A DNA stretch of 64,000 nt from Paenibacillus sp. FSL R7-0337 (GCF_037969875.1 NZ_CP150218.1:2046001-2110000), one strand, 5' to 3'; shown: positions 18,353 through 27,543, counted from the stretch's first letter. Translations and numbers: made by a program. Notes: a model not told the origin generated them from the letters alone.

Positions 18353-19819
18353 TCAGACCCAGTATACCGCTTCTTGTCCCTGCTGATCTATATATTCGAT
18401 AACAGACTTATAATTCTGCAGGTTAATATGCAGCCGGCAATATGCTGTTCCATGTTCCCACATCAGCCTGATTTCATCCGCCTCTGCCTCAAGTACCCGG
18501 AAGGTTCCATTGAAGGCGCTATATTCATTGCGGAAACGGATCAGCTTCATCAGCCGCTGCACGACCTCCCGCTCACTCTCCGCTTCAATCTCCTCCAGCG
18601 TGTAGTTATGGCGGTTAATTTCCCGGCCTTCCCCCGTCAGGGCGACCTGCTCCAGATCATTGCGTCCAGCCAGCAAGCCTACATAATAGACCTGCGGAAT
18701 ACCCGGTGCGAAGAATTGAATCGCTCTGGCTGCCAGGTACGCATCGTCATCTTCATTCAGTGCACTGTAATAGGTGCAGCGGATCTGATGGACATCGAAG
18801 CCATCCGGCGCTTTATGCTCCTCGGACAGAATCAGACTCAGATTCGCCCCGCGCTCCACGCAGAGATCCACCAGCTCCCGCGCGTCCTTCGTATCGATTA
18901 GATCATCCAGATCCGGCTTCACCGGAACACCGTCATGACAGTCCAGCATCGTGAACTGCTGATGCGGGCGGGTCCGCAGATAGTCGTACAGCGCCGTATT
19001 GGATCTGCCGGTAAGCGCCTCAAGCACGCGGTAAGGCAGAATGAAATCATATATCCAGCAGCCGTATTCTGATAGCTTAGTCTGGATACTGTGATGTGCA
19101 TGCACCTCCGGCAGCAGCTCTATGTCCAGCGAATCGGCCATCTCCTTGATCCAATCCAGGAATTCATAAATCTCCGGCTCCACATAGAAACAACTGGTGC
19201 CCAGCTTCTTGATCACGTACCCGACCGCATCCAGCCTGACGATCTTGACATTCTGCTCTTTGAAGTTCAGGAAGAACTGCCGCAGCAGGTCGCGGGTGAG
19301 CGGAGAATGGATATCCAGATCAATCTGCTCGGAAGGATCAGTTTTGCCAAAAGTGGTCCAGACCTTCTCTTCCTCCCCTCCAGAGGTTGTGAAGGTAGAA
19401 TACGGCAGCGGCCGCCGCAGAAATATCTTTTCGATATCCGCACGCACAGGCTCGCCATTCTCCCAGATTTTGTCCAGGGTAATGAACAGATCCACATATT
19501 CAGAAGCCCGGCCATGCTCCAGGAAGTCCTGGAAATACGGCGATTGCCTGGAGATATGATTGACCATCAGATCCACCAGCACATCGAATTCTTTCCCAAG
19601 GCTGCGGATGTCCTCCCAAGTGCCGAATTCCGGCTCGATCTCCAGATAAGTCAGCGGCGCAAAGCCGCGGTCCCCCGAAGAGGGGAAGGGCGGAAGGATG
19701 TGAATCCCCCCGGCAAACAGCCCGGCGAAGGGACCGCGCAGCACCTGATGCAGATGCTTCAGGTCTCCGCCCAGTGAATCGGGATAGGTAATTAACTGTA
19801 CTTGATTCTTCAGTGTCAT
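18353..19819 (-). CDS. gtfA: Sucrose phosphorylase-type GH13_18 enzyme
   Basis: This 488-residue GH13 subfamily-18 enzyme converts sucrose and phosphate into glucose 1-phosphate and fructose. The catalytic set is complete: nucleophile Asp197 in VRLDAVGY, acid/base Glu238 in LLPEVHAHH, and stabiliser Asp296 in MLDCHDGV, matching Asp192/Glu232/Asp290 of the Bifidobacterium enzyme. The N-terminal LITYPDSLGG and PFPSSGDRGFAP and the late GLLAGRNDLE and GREINRHNY are subfamily hallmarks. Related enzymes act on glucosylglycerate, glucosylglycerol or sucrose 6'-phosphate, so sucrose is likely but not proven. AGGAGG precedes the ATG. The neighbouring PfkB kinase fits disposal of the fructose product. 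Confidence 0.92.
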   Translation of the reverse strand: MTLKNQVQLITYPDSLGGDLKHLHQVLRGPFAGLFAGGIHILPPFPSSGDRGFAPLTYLEIEPEFGTWEDIRSLGKEFDVLVDLMVNHISRQSPYFQDFLEHGRASEYVDLFITLDKIWENGEPVRADIEKIFLRRPLPYSTFTTSGGEEEKVWTTFGKTDPSEQIDLDIHSPLTRDLLRQFFLNFKEQNVKIVRLDAVGYVIKKLGTSCFYVEPEIYEFLDWIKEMADSLDIELLPEVHAHHSIQTKLSEYGCWIYDFILPYRVLEALTGRSNTALYDYLRTRPHQQFTMLDCHDGVPVKPDLDDLIDTKDARELVDLCVERGANLSLILSEEHKAPDGFDVHQIRCTYYSALNEDDDAYLAARAIQFFAPGIPQVYYVGLLAGRNDLEQVALTGEGREINRHNYTLEEIEAESEREVVQRLMKLIRFRNEYSAFNGTFRVLEAEADEIRLMWEHGTAYCRLHINLQNYKSVIEYIDQQGQEAVYWV

Positions 19820-19830
19820 CTCAGAGCCTC

Positions 19831-20787
19831 CTACAGGTTGAATTGTTGCTTAATGACCTCAAGCGCAGGCAGATCCACTACCGCACCGGTGAATTTCAGT
19901 TTGTACGCGCTGACGGCAAATCCAAGCTCCAGCGCCTCTGTGAGCGTATACCCTTTGATAATAGCTGAATAGAATCCGGACCAGAAGGCGTCGCCTGCTC
20001 CCGTCGTATCTTCAATCTGCGTAGCCTTGGTGGCAAACGACACCGTTTCGCTGCCGGTGGAGACGAGTGCCCCGTCCTTGCCCAGCGTCAGAATGACCAG
20101 CTTCGCGCCAAGCGCAAGGAATCTGGCGATCTGCTCCTCCGGCGTGCCGGGTCCGAACAGACGCTCCGCGTCATCCTCTGAAGGCTTGATGATATCGACC
20201 TTCGGGATGATGCTTTTGACATAGGCTACCCCGTCCTCCCCCTTCTGCCAAATCGAGGGATGATAGTTGGGGTCGAAGCCGATCCGCACCTTATGCTTCC
20301 TTGCTGTCTCGATCACCCGCTCTACCGCCCTACGGGATGGGTTCCTGGAGATCGGCCAGCACGAGAAGTGGACAATGCTGGAATGAATCAAGGCTTGCTC
20401 CAGCGCCTCATTGTATTCCAGCTGGTAATCTGCCGCACGGTAAAAGATCGGAACCGGCGTAGCCTGACTCTTCGTAATCACCACCATACTGGTAGAATCA
20501 TCGACTTGCTGGATGCCGCTTGTCGCCATTCCGGCGCTCTGCAGCCGGTTCATCAAGTAGTTGCCGAGGCTATCCCTGCCCACCGCCGAAGCCACATGCG
20601 ACCGGATGCCCAGCTTCCCTGCATTAATGGCAATATTCGAAGGCGATCCGCCAAAATACCGCGTATATCCATCACATACCGTGTCCTCGCCATACTCATT
20701 GGAGATCATATCCACGAGCAGCTCGCCCACTGTTAGCACATCGTTCGTCTTATTTTCAAACCGTATTGTCTCTCCGAGTCTAAACAC
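19831..20787 (-). CDS. PfkB-family sugar kinase, probable fructokinase
   Basis: About 318 residues of the ribokinase/PfkB fold. The N-terminal signature YFGGSPSNIAINAGKLG lies near 38-54, and the C-terminal DTTGAGDAFWSGF carries the catalytic Asp and anion hole. GFDPNYHPSIW and the VDIIKPSEDDAERLFG motif are common in bacterial fructokinases. I chose the GTG at 20787 because AAGGGGGAG precedes it by five bases; a TTG at 20811 opens the frame but lies upstream of this site. It sits 12 bp ahead of the sucrose phosphorylase and would turn the released fructose into fructose 6-phosphate. Confidence 0.88.
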   Translation of the reverse strand: MFRLGETIRFENKTNDVLTVGELLVDMISNEYGEDTVCDGYTRYFGGSPSNIAINAGKLGIRSHVASAVGRDSLGNYLMNRLQSAGMATSGIQQVDDSTSMVVITKSQATPVPIFYRAADYQLEYNEALEQALIHSSIVHFSCWPISRNPSRRAVERVIETARKHKVRIGFDPNYHPSIWQKGEDGVAYVKSIIPKVDIIKPSEDDAERLFGPGTPEEQIARFLALGAKLVILTLGKDGALVSTGSETVSFATKATQIEDTTGAGDAFWSGFYSAIIKGYTLTEALELGFAVSAYKLKFTGAVVDLPALEVIKQQFNL

Positions 20788-20884
20788 CCGCACTCCCCCT
20801 TGGCACTCCAATATCCTTGCGTCCTATTCATTCTATGGTTTCTGTGTACGCAATACTTTCAAAAACCCGTCCTCTTTTTACAAT

Positions 20885-21817
20885 TTAAGAGTTCAAGGCT
20901 CTTGCTAACGCATGGATATAGCCTTCTCTGGCTCTGCGGGCGACTTCGGCTGCAGGAACGACATGCTCGAAGCCATGATAGCCACCCGGGTAGAGATGAA
21001 ATTCCACTTCTACACCGGCTTGTGCCAGCCGCGCCACATAGTCAATTGTCTCATCCCGGAACGGGTCAAGCTGTCCGACGCAGGTATAGGCGGGCGGAAG
21101 CCCCGCCAGTTGATCCGCACGGCCGGGTGCCGCATACGGGGAGGTGTCTGCGCCCCCGGCAGGACCGCCCAGGTACATCTCCCATGCCACCAGATTGTTG
21201 GCCCGGTTCCACACCGCAGGGTGAGTTACCTCATAACTGGAAGGTGTAATGTTGCGGTCGTCCAGCATCGGATACAGCGGAAGCTGGAAACAGAGGGCAG
21301 GACCTCCCTTATCTCTAGCCATCAGGGCCAAGGCAGCCGCCAGACCGCCGCCCGCACTCGCGCCGCCTACAGCAATCCGGGCCCCGTCAATCTGGAGATC
21401 ATTCCCCGGATCTGCAAGCCACACCAATGCCGCGAAGCTGTCATCCACCGCTGCCGGGTACGGATGCTCCGGGGCAAGGCGGTAATCGGGCGACACGACA
21501 ACACAGTTAGCCGCGAGGACGAAGCTCTCACATAACGCATCATCGCCGCTCGGCTGGCCCAGAATATAGCCGCCCCCATGGGTCCAGAGCAGGGCAGGCA
21601 GCTTATGCTTACTCCGCTTCGCCGGTTCATAGATTCTGATCCGCACTGGCCCGGAACCGGCAATCAGGACCCGCTCCGTAATGCGGACGCGGCCCGACGG
21701 TTCAATAGGCAACGGGACCATATTCCGGGCTGCGGACAGATCCCCCGGCAAATGCAGCGGCGGCAATCCGGCCATCCCCTCTCTTAATTCCGGGGCCACG
21801 CGGTGAATGAAATTCAT
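20885..21817 (-). CDS. Hormone-sensitive-lipase-family alpha/beta-hydrolase (acetyl esterase-like)
   Basis: 310 residues. It shows the HSL oxyanion motif HGGGYILG near 80-87 and the nucleophile motif GASAGGGLAA near 153-162. GQLDPFRDE gives the catalytic Asp and GYHGFEH the catalytic His. Bacterial relatives such as Aes hydrolyse short-chain acyl esters; no signal peptide is visible. RBS GGAGGGAAA precedes the ATG. It is the second esterase of the sucrose phosphorylase operon and is unrelated in sequence family to 17535-18326. Two different de-esterifying enzymes around one phosphorylase suggest a multiply acylated substrate. Confidence 0.88.
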   Translation of the reverse strand: MNFIHRVAPELREGMAGLPPLHLPGDLSAARNMVPLPIEPSGRVRITERVLIAGSGPVRIRIYEPAKRSKHKLPALLWTHGGGYILGQPSGDDALCESFVLAANCVVVSPDYRLAPEHPYPAAVDDSFAALVWLADPGNDLQIDGARIAVGGASAGGGLAAALALMARDKGGPALCFQLPLYPMLDDRNITPSSYEVTHPAVWNRANNLVAWEMYLGGPAGGADTSPYAAPGRADQLAGLPPAYTCVGQLDPFRDETIDYVARLAQAGVEVEFHLYPGGYHGFEHVVPAAEVARRAREGYIHALARALNS

Positions 21818-21863
21818 CTATTTTCCCTCCATATCGTTCGAATGTGAATAAATCCTGTGTGCT

Positions 21864-22838
21864 TCAAGTGGTCCCCTTCTCCGATAACCGGACGGGAAGA
21901 ATGGTCTCCAGCGGGACCGGCTCGCCGGCAATCTGCTGAAGCAGATATTGAACGGCCAGCTCGCCCATTTTCTTAATCGGCTGTACGATGGTAGTCAGAT
22001 CCTCCGCATCCAGGGCGGCAATTCCGTCATAGCCTACGACCTTGACTTGACCCGGCACAGCTCTGCCCAGTCTTCTGCATTGCTTCAGCACCTGCAATGC
22101 CAGCATATCACTGCTCGCGAATACGCCGTCCAGCTCAGGACGCTCCTCAAAAAGACTGCTGACCAGCTTCTCGTAATCTTTATACTTGAATCCGTTCAGA
22201 TCGGTTTGCCTTACAGTGTACGCAACATCTTGCCCTTTGACCTGCTCCAGGAAGGCGTCATGCCTTTGCTTGGCCAGCAGATTAAGGCGCAGATTCCCGC
22301 TAAGATAGGCGATGCTGCGGCATTTTTTGCGCAGCAGCAGCCGGGTGGCCAGCACTCCCCCCTGATAGTTATCCGAGGCAATGAACGGGATCGACTTAGA
22401 GATCTGCCGGTCCAGCGACACCAGCGGCAGGTTGATCGACTTGTAATCGTTCACGCTCATCGTATGGCTGCCCATGATAATGCCGTCAACCCGGCTGGCC
22501 CGCAGCAGATCGATGTACTCTTTCTCTTTTTTCTTGTGATGCAGGGAATTGCACAGCATAAGCTTATAGCCTTGTTCATAGGCATAGGCCTCAATATGCT
22601 TGGTTACCTCTCCGAAGAACGGATGGGAGATATCCGGCAGAATCAGGCCGATAATATTGGATTTCTTGCGCAGCAAGGAGCGTGCCACCTCACTCGGATG
22701 GTAATTCAGCTCCTCCATGGCATCGTTCACCTTTTGCTTCAGACTCTCACTGAGGTATCCCCGGTTATTAAGCACACGGGAGACGGTAGTGACGGAGACG
22801 CCGACCTTCTCGGCAACATCTTTGATGGTTACAGCCAT
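21864..22838 (-). CDS. LacI-family transcriptional regulator
   Basis: 325 residues. The N-terminal helix-turn-helix and hinge (TIKDVAEKVGVSVTTVSRVL, then NNRGYLSESLKQKV) precede a periplasmic-binding-protein-like effector domain with the usual NIIGLILPDISHPFF opening. The ATG at 22838 is preceded by AGGAGGT; the frame is open further upstream but without a ribosome site. A perfect palindrome TTAACCGGTTAA at 22902-22913 lies just upstream, and the same core occurs in the promoter of the transporter operon at 27484. It therefore most likely represses itself, the downstream esterase/phosphorylase genes and the transporter. Confidence 0.93.
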   Translation of the reverse strand: MAVTIKDVAEKVGVSVTTVSRVLNNRGYLSESLKQKVNDAMEELNYHPSEVARSLLRKKSNIIGLILPDISHPFFGEVTKHIEAYAYEQGYKLMLCNSLHHKKKEKEYIDLLRASRVDGIIMGSHTMSVNDYKSINLPLVSLDRQISKSIPFIASDNYQGGVLATRLLLRKKCRSIAYLSGNLRLNLLAKQRHDAFLEQVKGQDVAYTVRQTDLNGFKYKDYEKLVSSLFEERPELDGVFASSDMLALQVLKQCRRLGRAVPGQVKVVGYDGIAALDAEDLTTIVQPIKKMGELAVQYLLQQIAGEPVPLETILPVRLSEKGTT

Positions 22839-22901
22839 CCGTACCTCCTGACCCGGGTCAGCCACCTTCCTCTGTTCAGCGGAACAGGGCATGGCTCTGT
22901 G

Positions 22902-22913
22902 TTAACCGGTTAA
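22902..22913. promoter_or_regulatory. LacI-type operator TTAACCGGTTAA
   Basis: This perfect 12-bp palindrome with the central CCGG/CG core typical of LacI-family sites lies 64 bp upstream of the LacI start at 22838. The matching core TAACCGGTTA occurs at 27548-27557. Confidence 0.7.
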
Positions 22914-22953
22914 TTTAATAGGACAGCAGCAGCTTTAAAACTGTAAGAATGGC

Positions 22954-23140
22954 TTAATTGCAATCCGTACAACTAAATCGTCTGGTGTGCTGCCATATCT
23001 CCATTTAGCTGTATTTCGTGCAATTAAAATACCTCTATACCTGGATTTTCACCCATTCCAGCAAATTTAGTTGTATGGAATACAGTTAGTGGAGGAATGC
23101 CTTCCTTTTCACTGTTTTTAGTTGCACCGAATACACTTAT
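22954..23140. repeat. 51-nt-spaced intergenic repeat array (one inverted, three direct segments)
   Basis: A reverse segment at 22954-22977 (ends GTACAACTAAA) faces forward segments at 23004 (TTTAGCTGTATTTCG), 23066 (TTTAGTTGTATGGAATACA) and 23117 (TTTAGTTGCACCGAATACAC). Steps are 50, 62 and 51. The first two segments are inverted copies with matching ends TTAATTGCA and ACTAAA/GCTAAA. Confidence 0.75.
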
Positions 23141-23265
23141 CTCTGATTATGCGAAAAACCGAACCCAATAGTTCAGGTGGTTTCCTCTTACTGGTCCAAT
23201 CCATAAATTTAAATCTGACGCTCTACTAAGGCAGACGCTGGCAGGGAAGCTGCCCGCCCGGGGTA

Positions 23266-24255
23266 TCAGGTCGTGCCGCGCTCCACAGCCGTTACCGGGA
23301 ATGTATTCACCATCGTCACCGCCTGTCCCTCGATCTGCTGGACGGCCAGCTCCATAATGGCTTCGCTCATCTCCTGAATCGGCTGCCCGACCGTGCTTAG
23401 ACGCGGTGAGATCATGGAGGCGAGCTGCACATCATCATAGCCCACAATGCGCATCGCTGAAGGAATCTCCTTGTCCAGCAGGTTACAGGCATGAATCACC
23501 TCGGCGGCAATCACATCACTGCTGGCAAATACGCCGTCAATCTCAGGATGCTCCTGAAGGAAGGCGGCAATGGCGGTGTCCCCTCCGGTATAGCTCCCCT
23601 CTTCAACCTCCAGCTGCAAGTACAGCGGCGTAAGCCCGGCGAGCTTCATCTCCTCTTCGTACCCCTGCCTTCTCAGACCGGCCAGCATGAAGTGATGCTG
23701 GGGACCGTCGATGCCCCGCTGGATATAGACCGTGTGCCGGCAACCCTTGCCGGTTAATAACCGGGCAGCCAGCCGGCCGCCCTCCAGATTATCCGAGGTG
23801 ACCACGGGGATGTCCTCAGAGATTACACGGTCGAAGGAGACAATCGGCAGGCCCAGGTGAAGGTAATGCTGCACATCCAGCACGGCACTGCCCATGATGA
23901 TGGCATCGACCTGGTTTTTTTTGAGCATCTCGATATAATCTACTTCCTTGGAGACGTTGCGGTTGGAATTGCAGAGCAGCAGCTTGTAACCCTTAAGGTC
24001 TGCATAATATTCGAGATAGGCAGTCAGCTCGGCAAAAAAAGGATGGGAAATCGCCGGGATGATCAGCCCGATCATATTGGATTTTTTGCGGAACAAGGCC
24101 CTGGCCATTTCATTCGGCTGATAATTCATTTCCTTCATCACCCGGTAGACCTTCTCCTTCGTCTTGTCACTGATATACCCTCTATTGTTAAGGACTCTGG
24201 ACACTGTATTCACAGAAAGTCCTGCCTGCTTCGCAACATCCTTCAGATTCGCCAT
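23266..24255 (-). CDS. LacI-family transcriptional regulator
   Basis: 329 residues. The DNA-binding region NLKDVAKQAGLSVNTVSRVL followed by NNRGYISDKTKEKV is closely similar to that of 21864-22838, so both may read related operators. The effector domain opens with NMIGLIIPAISHPFF and has YIQRGIDGPQHHF and GYDDVQLASMISPRLSTV. I chose the ATG at 24255 (AAGGTGG seven to eight bases before) over a TTG at 24282. It follows the permease gene by 74 bp and has its own possible promoter, so it can be expressed with or apart from the transporter it probably controls. Confidence 0.92.
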   Translation of the reverse strand: MANLKDVAKQAGLSVNTVSRVLNNRGYISDKTKEKVYRVMKEMNYQPNEMARALFRKKSNMIGLIIPAISHPFFAELTAYLEYYADLKGYKLLLCNSNRNVSKEVDYIEMLKKNQVDAIIMGSAVLDVQHYLHLGLPIVSFDRVISEDIPVVTSDNLEGGRLAARLLTGKGCRHTVYIQRGIDGPQHHFMLAGLRRQGYEEEMKLAGLTPLYLQLEVEEGSYTGGDTAIAAFLQEHPEIDGVFASSDVIAAEVIHACNLLDKEIPSAMRIVGYDDVQLASMISPRLSTVGQPIQEMSEAIMELAVQQIEGQAVTMVNTFPVTAVERGTT

Positions 24256-24281
24256 AGGAACCACCTTGCTTTTTAGTTCCA

Positions 24282-24310
24282 ATTATAGAGGAATTCGGGT
24301 TAGATTTCAG
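24282..24310 (-). promoter_or_regulatory. Candidate sigma-A promoter of the LacI gene at 24255
   Basis: On the minus strand the -10 TATAAT (24282-24287) is perfect and lies 17 bp from a weaker -35 CTGAAA (24305-24310). Transcription would start near 24275, giving a short leader. Confidence 0.5.
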
Positions 24311-24329
24311 CTATATCGTCAACTCCCCC

Positions 24330-25157
24330 TTATTTCAGCGCCCCTTCCGTGATCCCCTTGATGATCTGTTTTTGCAGGAACAGGTAGATGATCAGCACGG
24401 GAATAATCGTCATAATCAGCCCGGCCATCAGCGGCGCATAGTCCACAGAATAGGAGGAGAAGAAGGTATACGTGGACAGCGGCAGTGTCTTCTGATCCGG
24501 CGACAGCAGCACCAGACTGGGCAGAAGATAGTCATTCCAAATCCAGAGCACATCGAGCACCAGCAGGGTGACGAACACCGGCTTCAGCAAGGGCAGCACT
24601 ATACTGAAAAACGTCCGCAGCGTGGTGCTCCCTTCGATAAACGCCGATTCTTCCAGCTCGTATGGAATCCCTTTGATAAAGCCGTGGAACGTGAAGACGC
24701 CAAACGGCACCCCGAAGCCGAGATACATGAACAGCAGCGTCAGCTTGGTATTCAGCAGGCCCATATTCCCGTACAGCATCACCATTGGAATCATCAGCAC
24801 CTGGAAGGGCAGAGCCATGGAGGCCAGCATGAGGAAAAAGAAGATGGAATTCACCTTCCATTTGTAGCGGACGAACAAGTACCCGGTCATCGCCGAGAAA
24901 ATAATAATGATTGTGACGGAAATCCCCGTAATGATCAGCGAGTTCATGAACCCCTGCATGAAGTCCATATTGTCAAAAGCGCTGGCGTAGTTCTTGAAAT
25001 TAATCGTTGCCGGCAGGGACAGCGGGCTCTCGAAGAATTGCTGGGTGGTCTTGAAGGAGTTCATAATAATCAGCAGGAACGGTGTTAAAAAGGCAAACAG
25101 CAGCAGGTACAGGAATCCTGTCCGCACGCCCGAGAGGATACGCCGGTTAGCATTCAT
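24330..25157 (-). CDS. CUT1 sugar ABC transporter permease (MalG type)
   Basis: 275 residues, six predicted membrane segments. The EAA loop is EESAFIEGSTTLRTFFSIVL near 185-205, and the C-terminus is IIKGITEGALK, typical of MalG-like permeases. The start ATG shares its last base with the stop of the upstream permease (TAATG), implying translational coupling. Its partner is 25157-26038. Confidence 0.93.
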   Translation of the reverse strand: MNANRRILSGVRTGFLYLLLFAFLTPFLLIIMNSFKTTQQFFESPLSLPATINFKNYASAFDNMDFMQGFMNSLIITGISVTIIIIFSAMTGYLFVRYKWKVNSIFFFLMLASMALPFQVLMIPMVMLYGNMGLLNTKLTLLFMYLGFGVPFGVFTFHGFIKGIPYELEESAFIEGSTTLRTFFSIVLPLLKPVFVTLLVLDVLWIWNDYLLPSLVLLSPDQKTLPLSTYTFFSSYSVDYAPLMAGLIMTIIPVLIIYLFLQKQIIKGITEGALK

Positions 25158-26038
25158 TAAGATTCCACCTCCAGCTTCTTCAGCAGATAGGATTGCGTCA
25201 ACGCGATAATCGCTACGACAGCGAACAGAACAACTGCCTCTGCCTGGCCGACACCGTATTGATTGGAGAGGAAGGCTTTTTGCACGATATGGTAGGTGGC
25301 CAGCTCCGTTGAATTGAACGGTCCTCCCTTGGTTAAGGCCAGGTTAATGTCATACGTTAAGAAGGACCGGGACAGGGAGATGAAAATACAGATGACGATT
25401 GCAGGAACCGTCAGCGGCAGAATAATTCTGCGGATCACCGAAGTCCGCCCTGCCCCGTCGATGCTTGCTGCCTCCAGCACATCATTCGGAACGCCAGTGA
25501 AGCCCGCGATATAGATGATCATCAGATACCCGACCAGCTGCCAGGCGGTTGCAATGATCAGCGCCCAGAATGCCGTCCCCGTATTCGTCAGCCATGAGGT
25601 CTGAAACAGCTCCCAGCCGTATTTAGCGCCAAGGTAAGGCAGCACTTGTGAGAAAAGCGTCTGCCACAGGTAGCCGAGTACGATCCCACCGACCAGATTG
25701 GGTGTGAAGAAACCTGTGCGCAGCCATTGCTCGCCTCTCCCGCCTCTCGTCAGGGCGAGTGCGATGAAGAAAGCGAAGACATTGGCAATCACCACGGTGA
25801 AGAAGACATACTTCAGGGTGAACCACAGCTGCTGAAGGAACACCTTATCCCTGAACACCTCCAGATAATTCGTGAAGCCGATCAGGCTGCTGTCGCCTGT
25901 ACGGACATCCCAATTCGTGAAGGTCAAATATAAGCCGACGATGAACGGTATGATCACTACGGCGGCAAAAGCGAAGATTGAGGGACCTCCGAAGACCAGA
26001 AACGTCCCCGCATTCTTCAGTGATAGCTTTTTGTTCAT
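25157..26038 (-). CDS. CUT1 sugar ABC transporter permease (MalF type)
   Basis: 293 residues, six predicted membrane segments with TM1 near 10-33. The EAA loop is EAASIDGAGRTSVIRRIILP. LTFTNWDVRTG after TM1 is the conserved LTxTNxD sequence of this branch. The ATG at 26038 has AAAGGGGGC upstream; the open frame extends further but across a hairpin (26060-26097), which excludes an earlier start. Confidence 0.92.
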   Translation of the reverse strand: MNKKLSLKNAGTFLVFGGPSIFAFAAVVIIPFIVGLYLTFTNWDVRTGDSSLIGFTNYLEVFRDKVFLQQLWFTLKYVFFTVVIANVFAFFIALALTRGGRGEQWLRTGFFTPNLVGGIVLGYLWQTLFSQVLPYLGAKYGWELFQTSWLTNTGTAFWALIIATAWQLVGYLMIIYIAGFTGVPNDVLEAASIDGAGRTSVIRRIILPLTVPAIVICIFISLSRSFLTYDINLALTKGGPFNSTELATYHIVQKAFLSNQYGVGQAEAVVLFAVVAIIALTQSYLLKKLEVES

Positions 26039-26059
26039 AGTGCTGCCCCCTTTCCTCTT

Positions 26060-26097
26060 AACAGGCTGAACTGGAGAATATCCCAGTTCAGCCTGTT
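26060..26097 (-). promoter_or_regulatory. Perfect intercistronic hairpin between binding-protein and permease genes
   Basis: Perfect 15-bp arms (AACAGGCTGAACTGG and its complement) enclose an 8-nt loop and there is no strong T-run. It lies directly after the binding-protein stop. In other sugar transporters such a hairpin protects the upstream message or partly ends transcription, so that more binding protein than permease is made. Confidence 0.75.
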
Positions 26098-26122
26098 CTT
26101 TTAGCACAAACGAAGAAATTCT

Positions 26123-27484
26123 CTATTTCCCTGCGTACGATTTCCAGTAATCCTGAACCTCCTGCGCAAGCCCCTGGCGGTCGATATTGCCTACCAGATA
26201 CTTCTGCATCGCAGCTCCGGTCTTGGCCCAGTAATCCTGCGGCAGGTAATTGATGACCCCGATGTTGATAATCTTCCCTTGCTTCACGTATTCGCTAACG
26301 GCGTTGGACATGACGTTCGTGCTCTTCGCCTTAAGATCCTTGTATGGCATGGACAGCCCCATGTCGGTAATAATGGCCTTCTGCCCGTCCTCGCTGCTGA
26401 CCATCCATTCGATGAACGCTTTGGCGGCTTCCTGCTGCTCCGGCGTAGACTTCGAATCATCGATGGCGAACAGCTTAGGCTCGCTGTAAGCGACTTGCGT
26501 GTTACCGAAATCCTCCGGGTTATTGCTCACCGGCAGCGGCAGGATACCGAAGTCGGCATCGCGGCCTTCCAGCGTTCCGATGACCGCCCAGCTCCAGTCC
26601 CCCATGAAGTAGAAGGCGGCAGCTCCCTTGGCGAAATCCGCGCTGTCGCGGTTATAATCGGCAACGAGCGGGTCGCTCTTACGTGCGTTGTATTTTTTCA
26701 GCAGATCGAAGGTATCCATCAGTCCGGTGAACTGCGGATTCTCCGTCAGCTTAACCTGCCCGTTCTTCAGCTCCTCCACGAACTTCCGGTTGTCCTCCAC
26801 CTTCTGCGACTGCAGGGAATAGGTCAATCCCAGATAGTGGGCGCCAAGCGACCAGTCTGCCCCGTGAAGCATGACCGGCGCTTTGCCGGAGGCTTCAATC
26901 TTCTTGAAGACCGCTTCCAGATCATCACGGGTCTTCACCGATGCGGGATCAAAAGCACCGCCGATACCCTCTTCTACCGCACGCTTGTTGTACAGCAGGC
27001 CATAGCCTTGGGCAGTCCAGGGAATACCCAGGAATTGTCCATCCAGCAATGCGCCATCGATGGCTCCCGGATTAGTGAGGGCTTCATACTTCGCCTTCTC
27101 CGGCTCTAAATCCAGAAAATCATCCTTATATTGAAGTATGGTGCCTGCATCCAGATTCACGATTGTCGCCGGATTGCCGGAGGCCAGCAGGGATTGAAAC
27201 TTCTCAAGCTGCGCGCCGCCGATCGGTGTAGGAATCAGTTCAATCGTCACCTGCGGATTCTGCTCATGGTACTTCTTGAACAGCTCCTCGAATACGGTAT
27301 TGACTTCTGCAGAGGTATTGAAGAAGGTGAGCTTAACATCCTTGGCGGCTTGCTCTGCTGCTGGCGTCTCTCCCTTTTCTTCCTTAACAGCACCGTTTGC
27401 CGAATTCCCCTTGGAGCAGCCTGCGAGTAATCCGGTGACCACCGTCAGAGCGATAGCGAAGCTTGCAGCTTTTCTCAATTTCAA
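26123..27484 (-). CDS. Extracellular sugar-binding lipoprotein (CUT1, MalE/MsmE-like)
   Basis: 453 residues. Lipoprotein signal with lipobox LLAGC at about 19-23, then a charged tether. The body has family-1 binding-protein marks: KLTFFNTSAEVN at the start of the mature domain, LGIPWTAQGYGLLYNK, FYFMGDWSWAVIG and AKAFIEWMVSSEDGQK. The length near 450 fits MalE/MsmE-like proteins rather than the longer LipO type. Translation appears to start at a TTG (27484), seven bases after GGGGGG. It is the first gene of a LacI-controlled operon with a strong promoter; a hairpin follows it. Confidence 0.9.
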   Translation of the reverse strand: MKLRKAASFAIALTVVTGLLAGCSKGNSANGAVKEEKGETPAAEQAAKDVKLTFFNTSAEVNTVFEELFKKYHEQNPQVTIELIPTPIGGAQLEKFQSLLASGNPATIVNLDAGTILQYKDDFLDLEPEKAKYEALTNPGAIDGALLDGQFLGIPWTAQGYGLLYNKRAVEEGIGGAFDPASVKTRDDLEAVFKKIEASGKAPVMLHGADWSLGAHYLGLTYSLQSQKVEDNRKFVEELKNGQVKLTENPQFTGLMDTFDLLKKYNARKSDPLVADYNRDSADFAKGAAAFYFMGDWSWAVIGTLEGRDADFGILPLPVSNNPEDFGNTQVAYSEPKLFAIDDSKSTPEQQEAAKAFIEWMVSSEDGQKAIITDMGLSMPYKDLKAKSTNVMSNAVSEYVKQGKIINIGVINYLPQDYWAKTGAAMQKYLVGNIDRQGLAQEVQDYWKSYAGK

Positions 27485-27543
27485 ATGAATTCCCCCCGTA
27501 CTTATGATTGTTTTGAATGCGCATACATTTCGGATGCAACTTT

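Larger units (their letters stand above)
22839..23265. other. 427-bp intergenic region between the two LacI genes
   Basis: It contains the LacI operator (22902-22913) and a four-segment 50/62/51-nt repeat array (22954-23140). I see no clear terminator for the upstream LacI gene at 23266. Confidence 0.6.
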
